From contig NZ_SLZR01000026.1 in NCBI RefSeq assembly GCF_004341165.1, forward strand, positions 1-34,834: a stretch of 34,834 nt of DNA, written 5' to 3'. The notes below the pieces were generated by a model. That model saw only the letters and a program-made list of their open reading frames with translations, was not told where the DNA came from and searched no databases. The translations under genes and the position numbers were made by a program. This document shows positions 7,314 to 15,653 of this stretch, piece by piece. Every line of letters begins with the position of its first letter. Within the stretch, counting starts at the first letter, position 1. The stretch is from Reinekea marinisedimentorum. GTDB taxonomy: Bacteria > Pseudomonadota > Gammaproteobacteria > Pseudomonadales > Natronospirillaceae.

Positions 7314-8318
7314 CTATTGCGCGGAATCTTTGGCGGATTTAATGTTGTAAATCATCACCGGCAGAACCGCGATCATCAGAATAACGGCGACGGTACTGGC
7401 TGTGCCCGAATTGGCGTTGCGGAACATTTCGTTGTACATCAGGTTGGCTAACACCTGAGTGTTCCACTGGCCATTGGTCATGGCGTAAACGATATCGAAA
7501 ACCTTCAATACCAGAATGGTGATGGTGGTCCAAACCACGACAATGGTGGGCCAGATTTGCGGCATGACAATTTTGAAAAAGATTTGGAATTCGTTAGCAC
7601 CATCCATTGTGGAAGCTTCTATGGTGTCTTCCGGAACGCCACGAATCGCTGCACCTAAAATCACCATCGCGAAACCTGTTTGAATCCAGATGAGAATGAT
7701 CATTAAGAAAATGTTGTTCCAGAAGGGCAGGGATATCCAGGACTGCGGTTCCCCGCCAAAGGCGACGACGATGGCGTTAAGAATACCAATTTGCTCGGTG
7801 CCGGCCGCACGAAAATCGTAAACGAATTTCCAGATAATAGAAGCGCCGACGAATGAAATTGCCATAGGCAGGAAGATCAGTGTGCGCGCGATTTGCCCCC
7901 ACCAGATGCGGTCAGTCAGGTAGGCAATAATGAGTCCGAATGCGGTGGCCAGGGTTGGCACAATTAACAGCCACAGCAGGTTGTTAATAATGGAAGACTG
8001 AAAGCCGTCACTATGGATAGCCCAGATGTAATTGGCAAAACCGACAAACTCATCACCCTCGCGGCCAAAGAACGAAAGTTGTATCGATTTCAAAACCGGG
8101 TAGACCAGGAAAACAAATAGAAACAGCAGTGCCGGACCTATAAAGATCCAAGGACGAAGCGCTTCACGTTGTTTGTCGCGCTTCATCTGTTTTATTGCAG
8201 GCAGACCATCTGATGCAAATGCTTTATCAATCAGAACGTTTAGGCCAACGTAGAATAAAACGCTTCCGCCAATGGCTAATGTAATGGCAAGGAGAGCCCC
8301 TGAGATTTGCTCAAACAC
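7314..8318 (-). CDS. aglF: ABC sugar permease, AglF-like
   Basis: 334 residues. Partner of the AglG-like permease. It opens with two transmembrane segments (residues about 7-30 and 56-75) separated by a basic cytoplasmic loop (MKRDKQREALRP). The binding-protein-dependent permease core follows, with the EAA motif EASTMDGANEFQIFFKIVMPQIWP. The start is ATG at 8318, 74 bp after the binding-protein stop, with a hairpin in between. Length fits AglF (about 330 residues) rather than the much longer MalF of enterobacteria. Confidence 0.85.
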   Translation of the reverse strand: MFEQISGALLAITLAIGGSVLFYVGLNVLIDKAFASDGLPAIKQMKRDKQREALRPWIFIGPALLFLFVFLVYPVLKSIQLSFFGREGDEFVGFANYIWAIHSDGFQSSIINNLLWLLIVPTLATAFGLIIAYLTDRIWWGQIARTLIFLPMAISFVGASIIWKFVYDFRAAGTEQIGILNAIVVAFGGEPQSWISLPFWNNIFLMIILIWIQTGFAMVILGAAIRGVPEDTIEASTMDGANEFQIFFKIVMPQIWPTIVVVWTTITILVLKVFDIVYAMTNGQWNTQVLANLMYNEMFRNANSGTASTVAVILMIAVLPVMIYNIKSAKDSAQ

Positions 8319-8353
8319 GTTGATATCTCCTGATAATTCTTGTTTTTTTGAAT

Positions 8354-8375
8354 CAGGCCACCGAACAGTGGCCTG
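8354..8375 (-). other. Stem-loop between binding-protein and permease genes
   Basis: CAGGCCAC and GTGGCCTG form a perfect 8-bp stem around a six-base loop in the 74-bp gap after the binding-protein gene. On the minus strand it is followed by A-rich rather than U-rich sequence, so it does not look like a terminator. Hairpins at this place in sugar-ABC operons commonly protect the binding-protein message and give it a higher level than the permeases. Confidence 0.55.
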
Positions 8376-8392
8376 TTATTTTGGGTGAGCGA

Positions 8393-9751
8393 TTACTTGA
8401 TCGCGTCCCAACTTTTCTGGATGTCTTTAGCAACGGCATCTGCACTCTTGCCGTCGACATAATCGACCATGCCGGTCCAGAAAGAGCCAGCGCCGATTGC
8501 ACCCGGCATCAGGTCGGAGCCATCGAAGCGGAAGGTTGTCGCGTTCAGCAGAATTTCACCCTGACGCTGCAAAGTTTCGTCTTTGTACAGTTCAACCTTG
8601 GCGTCTTTTTGCGGGCTTAAGAAGCCGCCTTTGGCCATCCACAGCTCATGTGCCAGCGGTGTTGTCAGATATTCAAGCAGCGCTTCGGTGCCCTTGTTCG
8701 CCTTGGTCACAGTCACCACGGTGCCAGCGCCCAGTACCGGTTTGCCTAAGTCTTTGCTTTCAAATGCCGGGAAGTAGAAGAAGTCGGCATCTTCACCAAC
8801 AACGATATCTTCAGGGAAGAAGGCTGGAATAAAGCTGGCTTGACGGTGCATGAAGCACTTAGCAGGAACAGTGAACAGGTCTTTAGGGCTGTCACGGAAG
8901 TCGGTGGTCCCGACGGCGGTTGCGCCACCCTGAACGTAGTCGTCATTGCGTGCAAATTTGCCGAAGGTTTCAATGGCTTCAACCACTTTAGGATCGTCAA
9001 ACTTCAGTTCGTTGGTCACCCATTTGTCGTAATCTTCAGGGGTTTGGGTTCTCAGCATAATGTCTTCAACCCAGTCGGTTGCCGGCCAGCCGGTGGCAGC
9101 ACCGGAACCCAAACCGATACACCAGGGGGTGTTGCCGTCTTTAACCATTTGATCGGAAAGTGCGAGCAGGTCTTCCATCGTTTCCGGCACGTCGTAGCCG
9201 TAGTCATCGAAGTTATCCGGCGAATACCAGACCAGGCTTTTCAGATCGACCCGGAAGAACACGCCGTAGAATTGGTCTTTACCTTTGTTGTCTTTATAGG
9301 TCGCCAGGTCTACCCAGGATTGGGCTGCGGCATAGTTGTTCAGAACCGCGTTCTTCACATTGCTTGAAACTGGGGACAGTAGGCCGCGAGAGGCTAAATC
9401 TGCTGCCAGACCCGGCTGTGGGAAGATCGCCACATTGGGTGGTGTTTTGGCCTGAGTATCGATAACGATTTGCTGTTCAAAGCTGTCAGAGCCGGTGTAC
9501 TGAACATCGGCACCGGTGGCTTCTTCGAAATAACTCATAATGCTGGTGAAGATACCGTTCTCCGGAGCCAGCCAAGGGCCGGTGACCGTGACGGTAACAC
9601 CCGATAAATCCATGTTTTCAAATTTGTCGAGAGAGTCCCAGCTGTAACCACCGGTGCCCTTTGCGACCATGTGACCATCACTAAAGGCGGTGCCTGTCAG
9701 AGCGGTCGATAGAGCAACGGCAATAGAGAGCTTTTTAAACTTGGTTGTCAT
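8393..9751 (-). CDS. aglE: Periplasmic sugar-binding protein, AglE-like
   Basis: 452 residues. It captures the sugar and delivers it to the AglFG-like permeases. A classic Sec signal peptide is visible (MTTKFKKLSIAVALSTALTGTAFS, cleavage after about residue 24). The mature part is a family-1 extracellular solute-binding protein: VTVTGPWLAPENGIFTSIMSYFEEATG opens the first lobe, and PPNVAIFPQPGLAADLASRGLL is typical of this family. It is the first gene of the operon. AAGAAGG lies nine bases upstream of the ATG. Homology to AglE is judged from gene order and length; the ligand is not determined by sequence. Confidence 0.85.
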   Translation of the reverse strand: MTTKFKKLSIAVALSTALTGTAFSDGHMVAKGTGGYSWDSLDKFENMDLSGVTVTVTGPWLAPENGIFTSIMSYFEEATGADVQYTGSDSFEQQIVIDTQAKTPPNVAIFPQPGLAADLASRGLLSPVSSNVKNAVLNNYAAAQSWVDLATYKDNKGKDQFYGVFFRVDLKSLVWYSPDNFDDYGYDVPETMEDLLALSDQMVKDGNTPWCIGLGSGAATGWPATDWVEDIMLRTQTPEDYDKWVTNELKFDDPKVVEAIETFGKFARNDDYVQGGATAVGTTDFRDSPKDLFTVPAKCFMHRQASFIPAFFPEDIVVGEDADFFYFPAFESKDLGKPVLGAGTVVTVTKANKGTEALLEYLTTPLAHELWMAKGGFLSPQKDAKVELYKDETLQRQGEILLNATTFRFDGSDLMPGAIGAGSFWTGMVDYVDGKSADAVAKDIQKSWDAIK

Positions 9752-9778
9752 GTTGTTTACCTTCTTGTTTTTATGGGG

Positions 9779-9799
9779 CTTCCTGCAGGAAGTTTTTTT
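9779..9799. other. Perfect 14-bp palindrome with T-run in the aglE leader
   Basis: CTTCCTGCAGGAAG (9779-9792) is self-complementary and is followed by seven T residues on the plus strand. It sits about 30-50 bp upstream of the aglE start. On the plus strand it resembles a short terminator; on the minus strand it lies in the 5' leader of the sugar mRNA. Which reading matters is not clear. Confidence 0.4.
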
Positions 9800-9821
9800 G
9801 GTATGTACTTCACACGTAAAG

Positions 9822-9835
9822 CTTAAACGATTAAG
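9822..9835. promoter_or_regulatory. LacI-type operator, promoter-proximal copy
   Basis: CTTAAACGATTAAG is a near-palindrome with a central CG, the usual form of LacI-family operators. It is 71-84 bp upstream of the first operon gene. Its exact reverse complement occurs again at 9899-9912. Confidence 0.7.
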
Positions 9836-9898
9836 AAGAAATTGCCTGCCTTTTCATAGATTCATTTTTTATAAGAAATGTGCTGGAAATTACCTTTT

Positions 9899-9912
9899 CT
9901 TAATCGTTTAAG
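9899..9912. promoter_or_regulatory. LacI-type operator, distal copy
   Basis: CTTAATCGTTTAAG is the exact reverse complement of the site at 9822-9835, and the match runs on by two bases at one end. The two centres are 77 bp apart, about seven helical turns, a spacing compatible with repression by DNA looping. No convincing -10/-35 pair was found between them, although the sequence there is AT-rich. Confidence 0.7.
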
Positions 9913-9935
9913 AAGGTATTTGCTGTTAGGTCGCA

Positions 9936-9963
9936 TGGCAGAGCCTTTGGGTTGGCTCTGCCA
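9936..9963 (-). terminator. Stem-loop downstream of cmoB
   Basis: A 10-bp perfect stem (9936-9945 with 9954-9963) with an eight-base loop lies 33 bp beyond the cmoB stop. No clear U-run follows on the minus strand. It may be a weak or factor-assisted terminator insulating cmoAB from the sugar operon. Confidence 0.4.
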
Positions 9964-9995
9964 AGTTTGATGTGATCTAAGCCGGGCCAGGGGTG

Positions 9996-10994
9996 TCAGT
10001 CGAGCGAGTAGCGCTTGAGCCGCTGGTTTTCCGGTTTGGTGGCGATCAGGGTGGCGCGGATAGGTGCTGGGTGGCCTTCGATGGTGCGGGTTGGGTCGTT
10101 AGGGTCCAGATAATCCGCGAGGCTGGTGCCGGGCTTCCACTGGGAATGACGCTGCTCCTGCGTGGTGGTTTCACTTTGGTCAACGATACGGATATCCACA
10201 AAGCCCATCTTGTCGAGCCATTGCGCAAGGGTCGGGGCAGAAGGTAAGAACCAGACATTGTTCATGCGCGCATAGCGCCCGATAGGCACCAGAGATTCGC
10301 CTTCTTCACCGTCGATGACGATGGTTTCGAGCACCAGTTCGCCGCCCGGGCGCAGAGCACCGCGCAGTTCAAACAGGTGATCGAGCGGTGAGCGGCGGTG
10401 GTAGAGCACGCCCATGGAGAAGACGGTATCGAAGGCTTCCAGGTTCTGCGTCATGCCTTCGAGCGTGAAGGGCAGCACGGTATGGCTGGCATCCTGAATG
10501 TACTTATTTACCGCCATGTGTTGTACAACCGAGAGCCACGATGGATCAATGCCGGCAACCGTTGCTGCACCAGCGGCTTTCATCCGCCAGCCGTAATAGC
10601 CGTTACCGCTGCCGACATCCAGTACGTGACGGCCAACCAGGCTGCTGATGTGCTGCGATACCCGGTTCCACTTCAGGTCGCAGCGCCACTCGGAATCGAT
10701 ATCGATACCAAAGAAGTCAAACGGGCCTTTGCGCCAGGGCATCAGGCCTTTCAGCGCGGCATGCAGCTGCTCGTGTTGCTCGCGAGAGGTATCGCCTTTG
10801 AGCTGAACGATGTCGGCAAGAACGGCCTCGTGCAGAGCCAGTTCCGGCAGGCTTTGCCAGTGCTTCAGCATGCGCGGCAGGTTGCCATCGTTGAGGTTGG
10901 CCCAGAGCTCGTCGAGCTGTTGGCTCAGTGGCGCAACCCAGTGGTCGAGGCGGGTGTTCGTGATGTGCTGGATAAAGGGCTGGTAATCGATCAT
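9996..10994 (-). CDS. cmoB: tRNA U34 carboxymethyltransferase CmoB
   Basis: 332 residues (E. coli CmoB is 323). It transfers the carboxymethyl group of carboxy-S-adenosylmethionine to 5-hydroxyuridine at tRNA wobble position 34, giving cmo5U, which broadens codon reading. Family features include the N-terminal helical part, GPFDFFGIDIDSEWR, the Rossmann methyltransferase motif HVLDVGSGNGYYGWRM (residues about 123-138), GIDPSWLSVVQ and MGVLYHRRSPLDHL. Its start overlaps the cmoA stop by four bases. Both substrate maker and user are therefore made from one transcript. Confidence 0.97.
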   Translation of the reverse strand: MIDYQPFIQHITNTRLDHWVAPLSQQLDELWANLNDGNLPRMLKHWQSLPELALHEAVLADIVQLKGDTSREQHEQLHAALKGLMPWRKGPFDFFGIDIDSEWRCDLKWNRVSQHISSLVGRHVLDVGSGNGYYGWRMKAAGAATVAGIDPSWLSVVQHMAVNKYIQDASHTVLPFTLEGMTQNLEAFDTVFSMGVLYHRRSPLDHLFELRGALRPGGELVLETIVIDGEEGESLVPIGRYARMNNVWFLPSAPTLAQWLDKMGFVDIRIVDQSETTTQEQRHSQWKPGTSLADYLDPNDPTRTIEGHPAPIRATLIATKPENQRLKRYSLD

Positions 10995-11722
10995 TTGATG
11001 GCAATAAAGGACGCAAAGTTAAAAGATTGGAACCACTGGCTGGCAATAGAGAAGCCGGCCGCTTTCAGGCGGTTCAGGTGATCATCGGCGGTTTCCGGCA
11101 GTAAAACCCGTTCAATGGCCTGCCGCTTCTGGCTGACTTCCAGGTCGCTGTAGCCGTTGGCGCGCTTGAAATCATGGTGGTGCTCGGCGAGCAGCTTTTC
11201 CTGCGTGGGGTCATCGAAGCGAAGTTTCTCGGAAAGCACCAGCGCAGCGCCCGGCAGCATGCCGTCGTAAATACGCTGAATGGTTTGCAGCCGTTTTTCC
11301 GGGGCAATGAACTGCAGGGTGAAATTCAGAACGGCGAAGCTGCACTGGCGGATGTCCAGTTCGGTAATGTCGGCGCATTTGGTTTCCACCGGGGTGGGCG
11401 AGTCTTCGGCATCGAGAAACTGGGCGCTGCGTTCAAGCATGGCCTCAGAGTTATCCACAGCGATAATTTTCACACCCGGTGCATGTATTCGGTGGCGCAT
11501 GGCGACGGTGGCGGCGCCCAGTGAGCAGCCAAGATCGTAAACGCGGCTGTTGGGCTGGGCGTATTGCTCGGCCAGTATGCCGATGTTGGCGACAATATGG
11601 CTGTAACCCGGAACGGATCGCTTGATCATGTCTGGGAAGACGTTGGCGACTTTGTCGTCGAATTTGAAATCTGCTACCGCGGTTTGAACCGTTGAGTAGA
11701 TGGTGTCGGTTTCCTGGCTCAT
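10991..11722 (-). CDS. cmoA: Carboxy-S-adenosyl-L-methionine synthase CmoA
   Basis: 243 residues. It makes carboxy-SAM from SAM and prephenate for CmoB. Diagnostic segments are the N-terminal FDDKVANVFPDMIKRSVPGY, the SAM-binding VYDLGCSLGAAT, IIAVDNSEAMLERS, and LNFTLQFIAPEKR near residue 130. The C-terminus (ASQWFQSFNFASFIAIK) also matches the family. ATG at 11722 is the only well-placed start. It is transcribed divergently from the helicase gene, from which a 155-bp gap separates it. Confidence 0.97.
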   Translation of the reverse strand: MSQETDTIYSTVQTAVADFKFDDKVANVFPDMIKRSVPGYSHIVANIGILAEQYAQPNSRVYDLGCSLGAATVAMRHRIHAPGVKIIAVDNSEAMLERSAQFLDAEDSPTPVETKCADITELDIRQCSFAVLNFTLQFIAPEKRLQTIQRIYDGMLPGAALVLSEKLRFDDPTQEKLLAEHHHDFKRANGYSDLEVSQKRQAIERVLLPETADDHLNRLKAAGFSIASQWFQSFNFASFIAIK

Positions 11723-11860
11723 GGGGCTGCCTGTTTAATTTTGCGGCTATTGTACTTTTCGCGCTCAGAATCGCCAGTGTGAGCACAGTATAAGTTGGCT
11801 CATCGGTGAGTCTAAAGTCACGGCAGCTTAATGTTTGGTAGGGTATGCTGTAACTTGTCT

Positions 11861-11868
11861 TAAGGAGG
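11861..11868 (+). promoter_or_regulatory. Perfect Shine-Dalgarno site of the helicase gene
   Basis: TAAGGAGG fully complements the anti-SD end of 16S rRNA and stands nine bases before the ATG at 11878. It fixes that start and predicts strong translation initiation. Confidence 0.85.
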
Positions 11869-11877
11869 AGACATTCC

Positions 11878-14016
11878 ATGACCCAACCACAAACGAACCC
11901 TGAGCTGGAACTGGCCAGAGATTTTATCGAACAGACCGGCACGCACCTGTTCCTGACCGGAAAAGCTGGCACCGGTAAAACCACCTTTCTGCACGAGTTG
12001 CGGGAGCATTCCAGCAAGCGGATGATCGTCACCGCACCTACCGGCGTCGCAGCACTGAACGCGGGTGGGGTAACCCTGCATTCGTTTTTTCAGCTGCCGT
12101 TCGGGCCTATATTGCCGGAGCAAAGCCAGCAGCCGATCTATCGGTTCTCCAAAGATAAAATCAACATTATCCGCAGCCTCGACCTGCTGGTCATTGATGA
12201 AATCAGTATGGTGCGCGCCGATATGCTCGACGGCGTTGACGCCGTGCTGCGGCGCTTCAGAAATGGGCGTCTGCCTTTTGGTGGTGTGCAGCTGCTGTTG
12301 ATTGGAGATTTGCATCAGTTGCCGCCGGTGGTGAAGCCGGATGGATGGTCACTGCTGCAGGCACATTATGCCAGCCCGTATTTTTTCAGCAGCCTGGCGT
12401 TGCAGCGCTGCGGCTATACCGGCATTGAGCTTAAAAAGGTGTACCGCCAATCCGAAGAGCAGTTTATTGCGCTGCTCAATGCCGTACGCGAAGAACGCTG
12501 GACGCCGGATGTGCTCAGTGCCCTGAATGAGCGTTATCAGCCCGTTGAGCAAATTGAGCAGGTGGAGCGCTACATCACCCTGACTACCCACAACCGCAAG
12601 GCCGATGTGATCAACCGGCAGAACCTCGGTCGGCTTACCGGCGAGTCAAGGAAGTACGTAGCTGTGGTGGATGGCGACTTTTCGGAAAGCATCTATCCGG
12701 TGGATTTCCAGCTTGAACTGAAGCCGGGTGCCCGGGTCATGTTTACCCGCAATGATGGCTCGGAGGAAAGGCTCTATTACAACGGCAAGATAGGGGTGGT
12801 TGAATCGTTTGATGCCGGCGCGGTGACGGTTTACTGCGAAGAAGATGATCAGCGGATTCGTATCGAACCGGTTACCTGGGAGAACACCCAGTACCGAATC
12901 AACGAGCAGACCAAAGAGGTGGAAGCCAATGTGACCGGCAGCTTCACGCAAATACCGCTGAGGCTGGCGTGGGCCATTACCATTCACAAGAGTCAGGGGC
13001 TGACGTTCGATCGTGCCATTGTCGATGCGCAGGAGGCGTTTACCACCGGGCAGACCTATGTGGCCTTGAGCCGTTGTCGTTCTCTGGAAGGGCTGGTGTT
13101 ATCGAGTCGTGTTTCTGCGCCGAATTATTCAGCCGATGACGCGCTGCTGCAGTTTGATGCCGATCTCGAAGCGAAAGCACCAAACCAGGCTCAGGTGCAA
13201 GAAGCGAAGCGCCTGTATCAGTATCAGCTACTGGCGGACTGCTTTGATTTCAGCGAAGAGGTATCGCTGTTGAAGCGCTGGTTGAATAGCCAAAACCGCA
13301 TTGCAAACCTGATCGCCAACCTACCGGCGGAGCAACTGACAGCGCAGGTGGCCGAGTTTGAACAGAAGGTCGCCATAGTCGCCGGAAAGTTTCAGCCCCA
13401 GCTGCAGTCCTATTGTGCCGAGGGGATCGCCGCTGAAAATGAAGCGCTGTCTGAACGGTTGAAAAAGGCCGGTGGTTATTTTATTGCGCAGTTGCAGCCG
13501 TTGTTTAATCAGGTAGAAGCGTTTCACTTTGAAGCCGACAATAAAGCAGATGAGAAACGGCTGCGCCAAATCGTAGATAAGCTGCAGGAGCGTGTTCAGC
13601 TCAAGCTGGCAGTTTTTACCCAGTTAGCCTCGGGGTTTGAGCCCGCGCTGTTGCTGAAAGCCAGAGCCGAAGCCTCATTGCTCTTGGCAAAGAAGGCCGT
13701 GAAAAAGCCGAAAGCACCCGCACTGACCGAAGCTGACGTTCCCTTTCCGGCGCTGTTTGAGCAGTTACGCCAATGGCGCAAAGATACCGCTGATGAAAAC
13801 GGCGCGCCGGTCTATACCGTGTTGCAGCAAAAGGCACTTGTGCAGATTGTTTGCCACTTACCGGGCTCTTCCAATGAGCTGCTGCAGCTGCAGGGTATTG
13901 GTCCAGCGACCGTCGAGCGCTATGGCGAGGGCGTTCTTGCCATCGTCAGCGATTTCTGTGCGGCTGAAGCGATAGACCCCACTGAATATCCAAAGGCCGC
14001 TTTACCAGGGGATTAG
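11878..14016 (+). CDS. PIF1-like superfamily 1 helicase with HRDC domain
   Basis: 712 residues. The helicase core has Walker A GKAGTGKT (residues 28-35), motif Ia TAPTGVAALNAGG, Walker B LLVIDE (103-108) followed by ISMVRADML, LLLIGDLHQLPPV (motif III), and the C-terminal ITIHKSQGLTFDRAIVD and YVALSRCRSLEGL motifs. These are PIF1/RecD-like signatures. The C-terminal segment (about 622-692) has the HRDC arrangement of RecQ-type helicases: LRQWRKDTA...VLQQKALVQIVCHLP, then LQGIGPATVERYG. The family acts on replication barriers and G-quadruplex or R-loop structures in other organisms; the bacterial role here is inferred. Its end overlaps the convergent dehydrogenase gene by 15 bases. Confidence 0.9.
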   Translation: MTQPQTNPELELARDFIEQTGTHLFLTGKAGTGKTTFLHELREHSSKRMIVTAPTGVAALNAGGVTLHSFFQLPFGPILPEQSQQPIYRFSKDKINIIRSLDLLVIDEISMVRADMLDGVDAVLRRFRNGRLPFGGVQLLLIGDLHQLPPVVKPDGWSLLQAHYASPYFFSSLALQRCGYTGIELKKVYRQSEEQFIALLNAVREERWTPDVLSALNERYQPVEQIEQVERYITLTTHNRKADVINRQNLGRLTGESRKYVAVVDGDFSESIYPVDFQLELKPGARVMFTRNDGSEERLYYNGKIGVVESFDAGAVTVYCEEDDQRIRIEPVTWENTQYRINEQTKEVEANVTGSFTQIPLRLAWAITIHKSQGLTFDRAIVDAQEAFTTGQTYVALSRCRSLEGLVLSSRVSAPNYSADDALLQFDADLEAKAPNQAQVQEAKRLYQYQLLADCFDFSEEVSLLKRWLNSQNRIANLIANLPAEQLTAQVAEFEQKVAIVAGKFQPQLQSYCAEGIAAENEALSERLKKAGGYFIAQLQPLFNQVEAFHFEADNKADEKRLRQIVDKLQERVQLKLAVFTQLASGFEPALLLKARAEASLLLAKKAVKKPKAPALTEADVPFPALFEQLRQWRKDTADENGAPVYTVLQQKALVQIVCHLPGSSNELLQLQGIGPATVERYGEGVLAIVSDFCAAEAIDPTEYPKAALPGD

Positions 14017-14694
14017 CTTGCCGCTGTAATCAATGAACTGGCCGGTGGTTAGTTCATTTAATTGGTCGATGACACTAGCCAGACCCGCGACGCTTTCTTG
14101 TGCGGTAATGAGTGCGTTCGCCCCGCCCATATCGGTTTGCACCCAGCCCGGGTGCAGCGCTGCGACCAGAATCTCGGGTGCAAGGTCGATGCTCAGACTC
14201 TTTATGCAGGCATTCAGTGCGGCTTTCGATGAGCGATAAATATAGCTGCCACCGCTGTTGTTATCGCCCATGCTGCCCATTTTTGAGGTTAAAAAAGCGA
14301 TTTTGGCGGGTGATTGCGCCCGCTTGAGGTTGCTCAACAATGCCTGAGTCAGCTCAATTGTCCCCAGCACATTAATCTGCATAACCTTTTGCCACTCGTG
14401 AACATCAATGTTTCCGAGGCTGTAGCCTTTTGGGCCATAATAGCCGGCGTTGTTGATAAGCACGTCAATGGGTTTATTGCCCAGTTGTTCGGTAAAGGCC
14501 GCGATTGAACTGGATTGCGAAATATCCAGAACCCTGAGAGTCAAATGCTTGTTCTCTGCTTGAAGAGCGCTGAGTTCTTGCGCCGTATCCAGGTTCCGCA
14601 CGGTCGCGGTAACCTGATGGCCAATACTCAGATAGTAGCGAGTGAACTCCAGGCCGATGCCCCGATTCGCTCCGGTAATAACGGTATGCTGCAT
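14002..14694 (-). CDS. Short-chain dehydrogenase/reductase, C-factor-like
   Basis: 230 residues. A classical-type SDR that uses NAD(P)H on an unknown carbonyl or alcohol. The cofactor motif TGANRGIG is at residues 7-14, the NNAG motif is at about 86-89, and the catalytic Tyr-x-x-x-Lys is in IYRSSKAAL with Ser upstream in FLTSKMGSM. The C-terminal HPGWVQTDMGG is typical of the C-factor/sniffer-like subgroup. Nothing in the neighbourhood indicates the substrate. It is convergent with the helicase gene and overlaps its last 15 bases. Confidence 0.85.
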   Translation of the reverse strand: MQHTVITGANRGIGLEFTRYYLSIGHQVTATVRNLDTAQELSALQAENKHLTLRVLDISQSSSIAAFTEQLGNKPIDVLINNAGYYGPKGYSLGNIDVHEWQKVMQINVLGTIELTQALLSNLKRAQSPAKIAFLTSKMGSMGDNNSGGSYIYRSSKAALNACIKSLSIDLAPEILVAALHPGWVQTDMGGANALITAQESVAGLASVIDQLNELTTGQFIDYSGKLIPW

Positions 14695-14948
14695 AATGCT
14701 TCCTTAAAAATAGCTCGCCTTGCATGGGAAATTCAGACTGATTTCATTTAACGACTATGGCCACTCATATTCAATAGCCGGCAGGAGAGTCGCTGGACAA
14801 ACGCATAGGAGCGGGCTAATTTTTCTTATCAGTAAAGGTTTTTAAGGTTTGTTTCATAGTTATGTTTTTTTGGCTGTTTATAAAATGACGAGGCAATGTC
14901 ACTGGTTTCTTGCGCAAACAGGGCGCGTTGAGTGAATAAATTCTAACT

Positions 14949-15638
14949 ATGAACGTACAGCAGCCTTTGGCTCTTCAAACAAGATGTACCCAATGGCTCA
15001 GTGCTGTCTTTCTTTCGGTACTTCTCTTTGGCGCAGTGTTGCATGCGGCCACCCCACTGGATTTCAGGCAGTTCATCAACAGCCTGCTCGAACGCTATGG
15101 CCAGCCGGCTCAAGCCCGCGGCGAGCAGTGGTCTGAAGTTATCGAACAGATTCGTGGTTATGAGCCGGAGCAGCAACTGAAAGCGGTCAACGACTTCTTC
15201 AATACCTTTCTCTTTTCAGATGACATTGTGGTTTGGCGGCAGGAAGACTATTGGGCCACGCCGATGGAGTTTATCGGGCGTGGCGCAGGCGACTGCGAAG
15301 ATTTTGTTATTGCTAAATACTACAGCCTGGTTGAAGCCGGTTTTCCTGCCGATAAACTCCGGTTGATGTATGTAAAGGCCATTGATTATAACCAGCACCA
15401 CATGGTGTTAACCTACTACCCGCGGCGCGGGGTTGAGCCCCTGGTTCTGGATAACCTGGACCCGGTCATTAAGCCTTCCGGACAACGCCAGGATCTGCTC
15501 CCCATCTACAGCTTTAATGCAGACTTTCTGTGGTTGGTGAAAGCCCGGGGTGAAGGACAAAACGTCGGTAGCTCCGATCGACTCAGTCTGTGGCAAGACT
15601 TACAGCAAAGATTCGCCCGTGAAGCCGGGCAGAGATAA
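14949..15638 (+). CDS. lapG: LapG-type periplasmic cysteine protease
   Basis: 229 residues. A transglutaminase-like cysteine peptidase that cuts the N-terminus of a LapA-type adhesin and frees the cell from the surface. A signal peptide is visible (hydrophobic residues about 17-33, cleavage near HAA). The catalytic triad is readable: Cys116 in GAGDCEDF, His151 in QHHMVLTYY, and Asp168 in LVLDNLDP. Asp115 and the acidic residues next to the Cys fit the calcium site known for LapG. It is followed after 15 bp by lapD, its inhibitor/receptor. The ATG has only a poor ribosome site, which suggests low expression. BpfG is the Shewanella equivalent. Confidence 0.93.
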   Translation: MNVQQPLALQTRCTQWLSAVFLSVLLFGAVLHAATPLDFRQFINSLLERYGQPAQARGEQWSEVIEQIRGYEPEQQLKAVNDFFNTFLFSDDIVVWRQEDYWATPMEFIGRGAGDCEDFVIAKYYSLVEAGFPADKLRLMYVKAIDYNQHHMVLTYYPRRGVEPLVLDNLDPVIKPSGQRQDLLPIYSFNADFLWLVKARGEGQNVGSSDRLSLWQDLQQRFAREAGQR

Positions 15639-15653
15639 CGAAGGAATATAGAA

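Noticed and set aside
1447-9751. Sugar operon as a mobile genomic island
   Set aside because: No integrase, transposase, tRNA end or flanking direct repeat is visible, and composition looks like its neighbours.
10398-11081. 227-codon plus-strand open frame over cmoB/cmoA
   Set aside because: It spans two conserved minus-strand genes and shows no family features.
11451-12315. Minus-strand open frames crossing the cmoA-helicase gap and the helicase start
   Set aside because: They overlap conserved coding regions on both sides and lack ribosome sites; the gap itself fits a divergent promoter region.
14695-14948. Promoter search in the gap before lapG
   Set aside because: The 254-bp gap is AT-rich with TATAAA at 14879-14884, but no acceptable -35 at the right distance was found.
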